Assembly: GCF_030656345.1 (NCBI RefSeq)
Contig: NZ_JAUSNR010000006.1
Span: 62,001-126,000, forward strand
Direction of reading: 5' to 3'
From: Pseudotabrizicola sp.
Lineage (GTDB): Bacteria; Pseudomonadota; Alphaproteobacteria; Rhodobacterales; Rhodobacteraceae
DNA: 64,000 nucleotides
Made by a program: the position numbers and the translations under genes. Under the pieces are notes generated by a model, which saw only the letters and a program-made list of their open reading frames with translations, was not told where the DNA came from and searched no databases. This document shows, one piece after another, positions 1 to 7,490 of the stretch (position 1 is the first letter of the stretch; each line of letters begins with the position of its first letter).

Positions 1-424
1 GGCTGATGTTGTGGAACCCGTCGCCAGCCAGACCGCCAATCTGCAGGGCATCTCGATTCTGGTGGTGGATGACAGCACGGTAAACCGCCGTGTGGCCTGC
101 GGTCTGCTGGCGCCTCTGGGGGCCCTGTGCCATGAGGCTTCGGGGGGTGAAGAGGCGCTTGCCCTATTGGCCGGGTGTCAGACCGATCTGATCCTGCTCG
201 ACATGCAGATGCCGGGGATGGACGGCGCCGCCACTTTGCAGGCGATCCGCACCTCTGGCACGCCGTGGGCACAGGTGCCGGTGGTCGCGTTGACCGCCAA
301 CGCGATGGAGGGCGAGCGGCGGCGCTGTCTGCAGATGGGCATGCAAGGCTATGCCAGCAAGCCGGTGCGTCTGGCAGCCCTGCTGGAGGAGATCACCCGC
401 GCCTTGCCCGACGCGCGGCCCTGA
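1..424 (+). CDS. response-regulator receiver domain, C-terminal part of a hybrid histidine kinase (partial)
   Basis: This is the 3' end of a gene that enters from the left edge. The frame is open to base 2, so the GTG at 11 need not be a start. The visible protein is one CheY-like receiver domain. Counted from that GTG, the acidic pair is Asp20-Asp21, the phospho-acceptor is Asp64 in LLDMQMPGMDG, the switch Thr is Thr95 in ALTAN, and Lys117 is in the SKP motif. All key receiver residues are present, so it should accept phosphate. The domain ends the protein with no output domain, and the NRRVACGLL type of alpha-1 helix is usual for receivers at the end of hybrid kinases. A free-standing response regulator remains possible because the upstream part is not visible. 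Confidence 0.8.
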   Translation, partial: ADVVEPVASQTANLQGISILVVDDSTVNRRVACGLLAPLGALCHEASGGEEALALLAGCQTDLILLDMQMPGMDGAATLQAIRTSGTPWAQVPVVALTANAMEGERRRCLQMGMQGYASKPVRLAALLEEITRALPDARP

Positions 425-542
425 CCGCCGGGCGTTTGCCACGGGGCGGCAGCGAAATCACAGCACCACGCGGCCCCGCGCACAGATATCTCGCATATCC
501 CGGATCGTTCGCCTATGCTGCAACGCAGCAACGGAGGGCCTT

Positions 543-1901
543 GTGAGTGTTGTTCTGATCCTTGCCGCCTTGGCGACGCTGATCGTTGGCGCGTGGCGCG
601 GCGTATCGGTGCTGGTGCTTGCGCCTGCGCTGGCCATGCTTGCGGCACTGGCCTCGGGTGCGCCGGTCCTTGCCGGGTATACCCAGGTCTTCATGCAGGC
701 GGCAGGGGCGTTTGTGGTGGCGTTCTTTCCGCTGTTTCTGCTGGGTGCCGTCTTCGGCAAGGTGATGGAGGCCTCGGGGGCCGCCGCCCGTCTGGCCTCT
801 GCCATCATCACGACGCTGGGGTCGCAAAATGCCATTCTCGCCGTGGTGCTGAGCTGCGCCGTGCTGACCTATGGCGGGGTGTCGCTGTTCGTGGTGGCCT
901 TTGCGGCATGGCCGCTGGCGCGTGCCCTGTTCGCACAGACCGGATTGCCCGCCCGGCTGATCCCGGCGGCGATCGCGCTGGGGGCGTTTACCTTTACCAT
1001 GACCGCCTTGCCCGGCACCCCGTCGATCCAGAACGCAATTCCGATGGCAACCTTTGGCACGACATCCTTTGCCGCCCCCGGTCTGGGGCTGATTGCGGGC
1101 GCTGTGATGCTGGCGATCGGGCTGGTGTGGTTGCAGTTTCGCGTGCGGGCGCTTGCAGGCGATCCGGCCCCCGACGCGCCCGAGACCGCGCCGGATGCGC
1201 CACCGCTTGCCCTGTGGGTCGCGCTGGTGCCGATCCTGTCGGTCGGGGTGGTCACATTGCTGATGGGCACTGTCCTGCTGCCCGCGATGGATACCGGCTA
1301 TCTTGCCGATCCGGCCTTTGGCGCGACGGATCTGTCGCGGGTCAAAGGGCTGTGGTCGGTGATCACGGCGCTTGCGGTGGCCTTGGCTCTGGCGCTGATC
1401 CTGAGCCGCCCGGCCAATATGATGCAGGTCCTGAACACCGGCGCCGAATCTGCGCTGCTGCCCTTGTTCAACACCGCCAGTCTGGTGGGCTTTGGCGCGG
1501 TGATCGCCTCTTTGCCGGGGTTTGAGGTGTTGCGGGCAAGTCTTGACGGGCTGTCCGGCGGCAACGTTCTGATCGCGGCGGCCCTGTCGTCCAGCGCTCT
1601 GGCGGGCATCACCGGATCGGCCTCGGGCGGCATGTCGATCGCGCTGGATGTGCTGGGACCATCGCTTCTGGCGCAGGCTTTGGTTCAGGGTGTTGAACCT
1701 GCGCTGCTGCACCGCGTGGTCGCGGTCGCAACCGGGGGTCTTGACACGCTGCCCCACAACGGCGCGGTCATCACGCTGCTGGGGATTTGCGGAATGACCC
1801 ACAAGCAGGCCTATGGCGATATCTTTGTGGTGGCGGTGCTGGCCCCCACGATGGCCTGCATGATCATTATCGTGCTGGGAATGATGTTCGGCAGTTTTTG
1901 A
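543..1901 (+). CDS. GntP family permease (gluconate/organic-acid:H+ symporter type)
   Basis: Encodes about 452 residues, nearly all hydrophobic, with some 12 predicted membrane spans, which is the usual length of the GntP family. Family-type signatures are TALPGTPSIQN in the first half and GGLDTLPHNGAVITLL near the end. The GTG at 543 is chosen because a GGAGG ribosome site lies about 8 bases upstream and the protein then starts directly in the first helix; the longer open frame from 351 has a non-hydrophobic, arginine-rich leader. GntP proteins import gluconate or related sugar acids and hydroxy acids with protons. The substrate here is unknown, and the neighbours (a receiver domain and an iron operon) do not help. 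Confidence 0.85.
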   Translation: MSVVLILAALATLIVGAWRGVSVLVLAPALAMLAALASGAPVLAGYTQVFMQAAGAFVVAFFPLFLLGAVFGKVMEASGAAARLASAIITTLGSQNAILAVVLSCAVLTYGGVSLFVVAFAAWPLARALFAQTGLPARLIPAAIALGAFTFTMTALPGTPSIQNAIPMATFGTTSFAAPGLGLIAGAVMLAIGLVWLQFRVRALAGDPAPDAPETAPDAPPLALWVALVPILSVGVVTLLMGTVLLPAMDTGYLADPAFGATDLSRVKGLWSVITALAVALALALILSRPANMMQVLNTGAESALLPLFNTASLVGFGAVIASLPGFEVLRASLDGLSGGNVLIAAALSSSALAGITGSASGGMSIALDVLGPSLLAQALVQGVEPALLHRVVAVATGGLDTLPHNGAVITLLGICGMTHKQAYGDIFVVAVLAPTMACMIIIVLGMMFGSF

Positions 1902-1927
1902 GCTTCACTTTGGCGTGGCGGGACCTG

Positions 1928-2986
1928 CTACGCCAGATGACGCAGGGTGATGTCGGTTTCCGGAATGACCGAACAGGCAAGGACACGTCCGGTGACCGGG
2001 TGTCCGGTGGCGATGTCGCGGACGCGGCCTTGCAGGATTTCGACCGAGCACAGGCTGCATTCTCCGGTGCGGCATTCGCTGTCAGGCGCGATGCTGCCGC
2101 GCTCCAGCGCTTCTAGCAGCGAACCGATGCGGCCGGGGCGGAAACTGTGGCTGCCCATGGTGATGGTGATGCCAAGGTCTTCGGGCGGCAGCGCAAGTGA
2201 AAACGCCTCGACATGCAGCCGCGCCGCCGGAAGCCCCGCGGCCAAAAGATCATGGCTCAGAACTGAGGTCAGACTGTCGCCGGCACAGATCATGACATGC
2301 GTTTCGGGGCCGGTCCGTGCGAGGATATCGGCCGCCGTCAGCCGGGCCTGGGTGGCGGTTGCGCGCGGAATGTAGCGGAACCCGCAATACCGGGCCGAAA
2401 GCTGCGTCAAAGCCGCGCGCCACAGCAGTTCTGGCACCGTGCGCGCGGTCTGGTGCAGGGTGACCGGAGCCGCCCAAGGCTGCGCCGCACGCTGCATCAC
2501 CAATGCGCGGAACGGCGTCACGCCTATTCCGCCCGCAACCAGCAGCAGCGGCGCGCGCGGGTCAGGGTCGGTGAAATGCCCGCGCGGGGCCGAAACCGGC
2601 CACCGGGTCAGGGGCCGGGCAGAACGGTGCAGCACGGCGCTTGCGTCCGTGCCCTTGCGGATTGCCAGACAATACCACAAGGGAAAGCGGTGCCAGGCCG
2701 CCAGAGAATAGGCGCGCTTTGCAAGGCGTCCGTCGGGCAGCGGAACACTGACAACCACATGCTGCCCGGCGGAAAACCGGGGCAGCAGAAACGGCCAGCC
2801 CACCAGCCAGAGGCGGAACAGATCCGGTGCCGGGTCATCGCGCCAGATCACCCTCAGCCGCAGCCCTGTCACCGCAGTTTCAGCGGCATGCCTGCGCCAC
2901 ACCGCAGCGACGCCCCCCGCCAGATGCCACAGGCCAAAGCCAGCGGGCAGGGCGATCAGCAGGATGGCGAGGACCAGTCCGGTCAT
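1928..2986 (-). CDS. membrane-anchored ferredoxin-NAD(P) reductase-like flavoprotein with C-terminal 2Fe-2S domain
   Basis: 352 residues. Residues about 3-28 form one hydrophobic anchor. Next comes a ferredoxin-reductase fold: an FAD region with RAYSL around residue 90 and an NAD(P)-binding region with LLLVAGGIGVTPFRAL. The plant-type 2Fe-2S domain at the end has the spacing CRTGECSLC plus a last Cys in VLACS. It would pass electrons from NAD(P)H through FAD to the iron-sulfur cluster. Its start overlaps the end of the PepSY gene by 4 bases, so it is the third gene of a TonB receptor-PepSY-reductase operon. The context suggests reduction of an imported ferric chelate at the inner membrane; this is inferred, since no substrate motif is visible. 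Confidence 0.8.
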   Translation of the reverse strand: MTGLVLAILLIALPAGFGLWHLAGGVAAVWRRHAAETAVTGLRLRVIWRDDPAPDLFRLWLVGWPFLLPRFSAGQHVVVSVPLPDGRLAKRAYSLAAWHRFPLWYCLAIRKGTDASAVLHRSARPLTRWPVSAPRGHFTDPDPRAPLLLVAGGIGVTPFRALVMQRAAQPWAAPVTLHQTARTVPELLWRAALTQLSARYCGFRYIPRATATQARLTAADILARTGPETHVMICAGDSLTSVLSHDLLAAGLPAARLHVEAFSLALPPEDLGITITMGSHSFRPGRIGSLLEALERGSIAPDSECRTGECSLCSVEILQGRVRDIATGHPVTGRVLACSVIPETDITLRHLA

Positions 2987-3744
2987 TCCGCAGGCATCGC
3001 AAACGCTTTGTCGCGCGGCACCAGCTTTGCCTCGGCCTGACGGGCCTTTGCCTTTTCAGACCGGCGCCAGATGACGATGCCGGTGATGCCCAGCAGAACC
3101 ATCGCCCCGCCGACAAGGTCGATCCAGATCCATTCCCAGGTCTTGCCAAAGAAAAACTTGCCGGTGTGCAGGTCCATCACCAGCTTTGCCAGCGTATAGG
3201 GCGGGGCAACCCCAAGTGCGGCACCCGCCTGCAGCGGCGCGCCAAACGTGGGGTCGGGGCGGGCGATGCCATGAACACTGACCCGCCAGACCCTGTCGTC
3301 CGCCGTTGCCAGAAATCCGCCGCCGGTCTGCCGGGACAGGCTGCGGAACTCACCGTTCGCCACTTTGGTCCAGTCTTGTGACGGCGATTGCACAAACAAC
3401 CCCTCTTTGGCGGCTGCCACCAGCGCGCCACTGTCCAGCCGGTCCAGATCGCGCAGGTCATAGGGCAGGCCGGCATCCACCGGTGCCGCCCCGTTTTCAG
3501 ACCGCATCAGACCGTATTTGGTTGCGTAAAGCACCGCACCCTCTGCCCCGGTCGCAACAGCGCGCACTTCGTATTGCAGCAGCAGGGCCTTCTCCCGGGC
3601 GGGGGCGTCGGCTGCGATGGGCAGATGAACCTCTTTGGTGCCAAGGCTGGTGTCATGGGCAATCAGAATGGCCGTACCGCCGACAATCAGGATCGGCACG
3701 ATCAGCAAGACAGAGGCCCAGGTGTGGATTTTGCGCAGGTTCAT
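2983..3744 (-). CDS. PepSY-associated transmembrane helix protein
   Basis: 253 residues. A first membrane helix starts with LRKIHTWASVLLIVPI, and a second lies near residues 205-230 (DLVGGAMVLLGITGIVIWRR). The LHTGKFFFGKTWEW stretch before it is typical of PepSY-associated proteins. The roughly 150 residues between the helices should be periplasmic and contain several short similar units (GLMRSENG, GLFVQSP, RVWRVSV) that look like beta-propeller blades. The ATG at 3744 is preferred over the in-frame ATG at 3783 because GGAG sits 6 bases before it and the protein then begins at the first helix. It lies 35 bases after the TonB receptor gene and overlaps the reductase gene by 4 bases. A role in ferric-chelate uptake or reduction is inferred from context. 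Confidence 0.75.
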   Translation of the reverse strand: MNLRKIHTWASVLLIVPILIVGGTAILIAHDTSLGTKEVHLPIAADAPAREKALLLQYEVRAVATGAEGAVLYATKYGLMRSENGAAPVDAGLPYDLRDLDRLDSGALVAAAKEGLFVQSPSQDWTKVANGEFRSLSRQTGGGFLATADDRVWRVSVHGIARPDPTFGAPLQAGAALGVAPPYTLAKLVMDLHTGKFFFGKTWEWIWIDLVGGAMVLLGITGIVIWRRSEKAKARQAEAKLVPRDKAFAMPAE

Positions 3745-3779
3745 GATGATCTCCGTTAAATGCGTCAGGGGGTGCCGGG

Positions 3780-5942
3780 TCAAAAGCGCTTGGTCAGGCC
3801 GGCCGAGATCAGATAGGGGCCGGATTCGCGTTCAATGTCGCCATTGGCCTTGCGCTTGACGCGCTCTGTCCGCAGCAGGTTTTCGCCCATCAGATAGACC
3901 TGCGTGCCGTTTTCAAAAGTGTAGGTGGTCTTGAGGTCCAGCGTCAGTTCGCTGTTGCGCACTTCGTCGCCACTGTCGCCGGACGAGGTGATCTTTCCGG
4001 TGTACCCGGCGGCCGCCATCAGCGACAGGCTGTCAGACGGGCTGCGCCATTCGACAAACACATCCCCCCAGAGCTTGGGCTGCTCTTTGAACGCGCGGGT
4101 CGCCCCGGTTGCGGCAACGTGCAGCCGGGATGTTGCCCAGTTCTGGTTTGACCCGAGGGTGAACCCGCGCCAGACCGGGCTGGCCAGATGATCAAGGCTG
4201 ACACGCTGTGTCAGCGACAGGCCGGTGGTTGTGCCGTTGCCGACATTTTCGGGCGAAACCAGCGCATTGCCGCTGCCATCGGTGCCGATCGTCACATCCT
4301 CGATCACGCCCTTGATATTGCGGTGCCACAGGCCGAACACCAGTTCGGCCCGCTCGCCCTTGTAGGTCATGTCCAGATCGTAGGTGATGGCCGTCTGCGG
4401 CTGCAGGTCGGGGTTGCCGATGGTGGTCTTGCTGCCGCTGGTGGTCATGAACGGCGACAACTGGTCAAACTTAGGCCGGTTGACCGAGGTGCCGATGCCG
4501 CCCGACAACATCCACCTGTCATTGGCCTGCCAGCTTGCGACGAAAGACGGCAGCACATCGCGCGAGGTTCCCCCCGCCCGGTTGCCCGTCGTCGGATCAA
4601 AGCCGTTCAGGTGGTTGTATTCATAGCGAAGGCCCGGCTTGAGGGTGACGTCTCCGGCTGAGAAGTCACCCATGACAAAGGCGGCGGCGTATTCCTCATC
4701 CAGCACATAGCGGTCTTTGCCGGTGGCCAGAACGCCGTTCTTGTCCTTGTCCTTGACGCGGTGTTTGTCGCGATAGGCAAAGCCTGCCTTGACCTTCCCG
4801 TCCAGCGGACCAAAGGCGACCGGAATCTTGGCATCCCCCTCAAGGCTGCGGTTTTCATCCACCTTGTGCTCGGTTTCGACCTCGGTGGTCTGCAGCGTGC
4901 CATTGGCGCGATAGGTGTGCTTCAGCTTGGTCTTGTCTTCGTCGCCCCGCATCAGACCCGCGCGCGCCTGCACCGCGACGGTGCCAAAGGTCTGGGCCCA
5001 TGACAGGGTTGCGCCACGGGTCTGCTTGACCTTGTCTTCGGCTTCCGCCTCAGACCCGTTGGCAGCACCTGCGGCTGTGAACTTCGCCTTGGTCTTGCCC
5101 TTGGACTCTTCCTGCCACAGCCAGAGCGGCTTGAACCGGAACGTGCCTGCATCGGTGCCGACCATCACATCCCCCAGAAACTCCCGCGATGTGATGGGTT
5201 TGGTCTCGCTCTCGGTTTCGCGTGATCCGTTGGCCGCAAGTTTGACTTTGTCTTTTGACCCTCCGTCGCGCGAAAAACTCAGCACCGCCTGCGCGCCGAA
5301 ATCGGGGGTGATCATGCCACCGATATGGCCGGTCAGACCATAGGTGCTGACACCATCAGACCCTGCGCCGCCGCTGACCGCAATGCTGCGCGTCAGAGTT
5401 TCGGGAATATCCCTGGTGTGCAACAGCACCTTGCCGGCGATGCCATCGGCTTCCATGTCTGCGGTTTTGGCGCGCACCACCTCGACCGAGTCGACCATCG
5501 CCACGGGAAAGCGGTCCAGGTTGAATTCGCGCTTTTCGCCGCCGTCGGGAAGTTGCAGCCCGTCGACCACGGTGCGGGTGTATTCCTTGTCCATCCCAAG
5601 CACCCGCGCATCCTTGTCTTCGCCGGGGCCGCCGCCCGTGGTGACAGAGGGCAGGCGCTTGACCAGCGTATTGGCGCGTGTGCCGGTTGGCAGGCGGTCA
5701 AACTGGCTGCGGTCCAGTGTGGCACCGGGCATGTCCCCCCGACCGACACCCCGACCAAGGCAGACCGGGCGGGTGTCCCCCTCTGTCCGGGCGGCATCAA
5801 GGGGCAGGCAGTTGGCGGCAGACAGGCCATTCACGATGATGGAGTCGAGCTCGATCGCCGCCGGATCGGCGTAATGCGCCTGTTGGGCAAGACCGGCCGC
5901 CGCCGGAAGGCAGAGCGCTGAAGTCAGCAGCAGTTTGCGCAT
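3780..5942 (-). CDS. TonB-dependent outer-membrane receptor
   Basis: 720 residues, normal for the family. The signal peptide is MRKLLLTSALCLPAAAGLAQQ. A likely TonB box, ELDSIIVNG, follows about 10 residues later. Next comes the plug domain (TRTVVDGLQLPDGG, then the VDSVEVVRAKTADMEADGIAGKV stretch) and then a beta-barrel that ends, as usual, in an aromatic residue (TKRF). The barrel strands are unusually rich in Lys, Asp and Glu. The ATG at 5942 is chosen because AGAGGG lies 5 bases upstream and the signal peptide starts there; an in-frame ATG lies further upstream. It leads an operon with a PepSY protein and a ferredoxin reductase, a set usual for siderophore or haem iron uptake. The ligand cannot be named from sequence. 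Confidence 0.88.
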   Translation of the reverse strand: MRKLLLTSALCLPAAAGLAQQAHYADPAAIELDSIIVNGLSAANCLPLDAARTEGDTRPVCLGRGVGRGDMPGATLDRSQFDRLPTGTRANTLVKRLPSVTTGGGPGEDKDARVLGMDKEYTRTVVDGLQLPDGGEKREFNLDRFPVAMVDSVEVVRAKTADMEADGIAGKVLLHTRDIPETLTRSIAVSGGAGSDGVSTYGLTGHIGGMITPDFGAQAVLSFSRDGGSKDKVKLAANGSRETESETKPITSREFLGDVMVGTDAGTFRFKPLWLWQEESKGKTKAKFTAAGAANGSEAEAEDKVKQTRGATLSWAQTFGTVAVQARAGLMRGDEDKTKLKHTYRANGTLQTTEVETEHKVDENRSLEGDAKIPVAFGPLDGKVKAGFAYRDKHRVKDKDKNGVLATGKDRYVLDEEYAAAFVMGDFSAGDVTLKPGLRYEYNHLNGFDPTTGNRAGGTSRDVLPSFVASWQANDRWMLSGGIGTSVNRPKFDQLSPFMTTSGSKTTIGNPDLQPQTAITYDLDMTYKGERAELVFGLWHRNIKGVIEDVTIGTDGSGNALVSPENVGNGTTTGLSLTQRVSLDHLASPVWRGFTLGSNQNWATSRLHVAATGATRAFKEQPKLWGDVFVEWRSPSDSLSLMAAAGYTGKITSSGDSGDEVRNSELTLDLKTTYTFENGTQVYLMGENLLRTERVKRKANGDIERESGPYLISAGLTKRF

Positions 5943-6016
5943 ATGTCCCTCTGTGACCCTTTGGGTCATCAATGGTTCGGGCGCTGGCTTACCGTCTGGC
6001 TGACGCGACACTGCGT

Positions 6017-6053
6017 GATTTGTCGTATCCGAGTATTACAGTCAAGAATTCTT
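6017..6053 (-). promoter_or_regulatory. candidate promoter/operator of the TonB receptor operon
   Basis: On the minus strand TTGACT (6045-6040) is a good -35 match, but no clear -10 box follows at normal spacing. It overlaps a perfect 10-base palindrome, AAGAATTCTT (6044-6053), in an AT-rich patch. This placement would suit an iron-responsive repressor of the Irr/RirA/Fur kind, and Irr sites in alphaproteobacteria resemble TTTAGAAnnnTTCTAAA. The match is partial and the assignment is a guess from the gene context. Confidence 0.25.
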
Positions 6054-6263
6054 TAAACCAGAACATATCTCCGGATCAGAATTTTCAGAACACGCCCTGT
6101 GCTGCCGCCCGGTGGCGACAATGCCTGCCGCATAAAGCAGCAAGACCCGCCCAGGTCGCTGTGGCGCAAGAGGATCAGGGTGACCAGCATACCGAAACCT
6201 TCGGAACCCGCGGCGGCCATGCCCTTCGGTTCTGCAAAGCCTGAACCGTGGCACCCTCACAAG

Positions 6264-6291
6264 GTCGGAGTTGTGGTGTCGGAGTTGTGGT
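6264..6291. repeat. 14-base perfect tandem duplication
   Basis: GTCGGAGTTGTGGT occurs twice head to tail (6264-6277 and 6278-6291) in the intergenic region downstream of tRNA-Asn. It is probably a slippage or duplication event in non-coding DNA, with no known function. Confidence 0.9.
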
Positions 6292-6409
6292 TGCACAAGG
6301 TGCAGGCAAACAACGCCGCGCAACTGCTGACGAGATGCCCGTCACCTCAAAAGCAGCCCTCACCGAGGCCGCGAGGCCTACAGTAAGTAGCTGAAATCTT
6401 TTGGATTTT

Positions 6410-6484
6410 TGGCTCCGGCGGTAGGGATCGAACCTACGACCAATTGATTAACAGTCAACTGCTCTACCGCTGAGCTACGCCGGA
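6410..6484 (-). tRNA. tRNA-Asn (anticodon GTT)
   Basis: The minus strand folds as a standard tRNA. The acceptor stem TCCGGCG pairs with CGCCGGA, followed by discriminator G and an encoded CCA. The D-arm contains AGCTCAGCGGTAGAGC, the anticodon loop CTGTTAA gives anticodon GTT (6450-6452), and the T-loop is GGTTCGATCC. It is 75 bases long including CCA. No integrase or attachment-site duplication was seen beside it. Confidence 0.97.
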
Positions 6485-6549
6485 ACACGTGGGCCGTATA
6501 GCAAGTGGTTTTGGGGGCGTAAAGGGGATATGGGGAAAAATCGTCATCC

Positions 6550-7461
6550 TCAGGCGGTTCGGCTGAAGATTGTGTCGGGGCCGGGCAGATCCTTGCAGGT
6601 CACCAGGTTTCTTTGTTCCAGATCAATAAGATGCGCCAGGACGTTTCTTTGGGCGGCGGGCAGCAGGGCGGCGGGTGTGGTGTGGTAAAGGCGGCGGGTC
6701 AGGGTGGCGGGGCTGGCGGGGCCGGAGTTCAGGGCGGCCAGCACCCCGGCCTCACGCGCGCGGCGGTGGTCTGACAGGGCCTGCAGGCGGGCGTGGACCT
6801 CTGGCACCCCTTCGCCATGGCCCGGCAGCATCAGGCGCCAGCGTTCCGCCATCAGACGGTCAAGCGAGGCCATATAGGCCGCCATATCCCCGTCGGGCGG
6901 CGAGATCAGGCTCGTCGCCCAGCCCATGGCGTGGTCGCCCGACAGCAGCACATCGCCAAAGCCCGCGCAGATATGCCCGCCCATATGGCCGGGTGTGTGC
7001 AGGATGCGCAGGCCCGGCGCGCCGCAGGGCAGCACTTCGCCATCGGCCACCCGCCTGTCGGGGCGAAAGTCGTGATCCACGCCTTCGCCGCCGCCCGCAA
7101 GCCCGCTGGCCATCAGCCGCGCCATCCCAGCGCTGCGCCCGGACGCGGCATCGCCAAAGGCGAGCACCGGGGCGGATGTCAGGGCCGAAAGCGGCCGGGC
7201 CGCGTCGGAATGGTCTTTGTGGGCATGTGTGACCACAATGGCCGAGACGCGGTCTGAGGCCCCAAGCGCCGCAGTGATCGCCGCAATATGCGACGGATCG
7301 TCGGGGCCGGGATCGACCACGATCACGCCCGCGCCATGGCCCAGAATATAGGTGTTGGTGCCCGGCCCGGTCATGGCCGAGGGGTTGGGTGCCAGAATCC
7401 GCCGGATATCGCTTGTGATCCGCTCCACCACGCCTGCCTGCACCGTGTTGCCCGCTTTCAT
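6550..7461 (-). CDS. MBL-fold metallo-hydrolase, LACTB2-like
   Basis: 303 residues. The zinc-binding motif of the metallo-beta-lactamase fold is complete: His79-x-His81-x-Asp83-His84 in THAHKDHSD, then a His in TPGHMGGH, an Asp in LLSGDHAM and a His in LPGHGEG. The N-terminal ANNPSAMTGPGTNTY-like stretch (here PNPSAMTGPGTNTY) and the roughly 60-residue C-terminal winged-helix-like tail match the LACTB2/hydroxyacylglutathione-hydrolase-like branch, some of whose members are endoribonucleases. It is divergent from the kinase gene at 7491 with only 29 bases between them. The real substrate is unknown. Confidence 0.85.
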   Translation of the reverse strand: MKAGNTVQAGVVERITSDIRRILAPNPSAMTGPGTNTYILGHGAGVIVVDPGPDDPSHIAAITAALGASDRVSAIVVTHAHKDHSDAARPLSALTSAPVLAFGDAASGRSAGMARLMASGLAGGGEGVDHDFRPDRRVADGEVLPCGAPGLRILHTPGHMGGHICAGFGDVLLSGDHAMGWATSLISPPDGDMAAYMASLDRLMAERWRLMLPGHGEGVPEVHARLQALSDHRRAREAGVLAALNSGPASPATLTRRLYHTTPAALLPAAQRNVLAHLIDLEQRNLVTCKDLPGPDTIFSRTA

Positions 7462-7490
7462 TTGCCGCTTTGCGCGGCTAGGCTAACGGC

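Larger units (their letters stand above)
5943..6409. other. 467-base gap between the TonB receptor gene and tRNA-Asn
   Basis: No gene can be supported here. The open frames on either strand have no good ribosome site and no recognisable domain. The part nearest the receptor gene (about 5943-6070) is AT-richer and should hold its promoter. The rest includes a perfect 14-base direct duplication at 6264-6291. A minus-strand stretch near 6110-6200 encodes two hydrophobic runs in two different frames and could be the remains of a decayed gene. Confidence 0.6.

Noticed and set aside
6410..6484. tRNA-Asn as an integration site
   Set aside because: No repeat of the tRNA 3' end, no integrase and no foreign-looking genes nearby.
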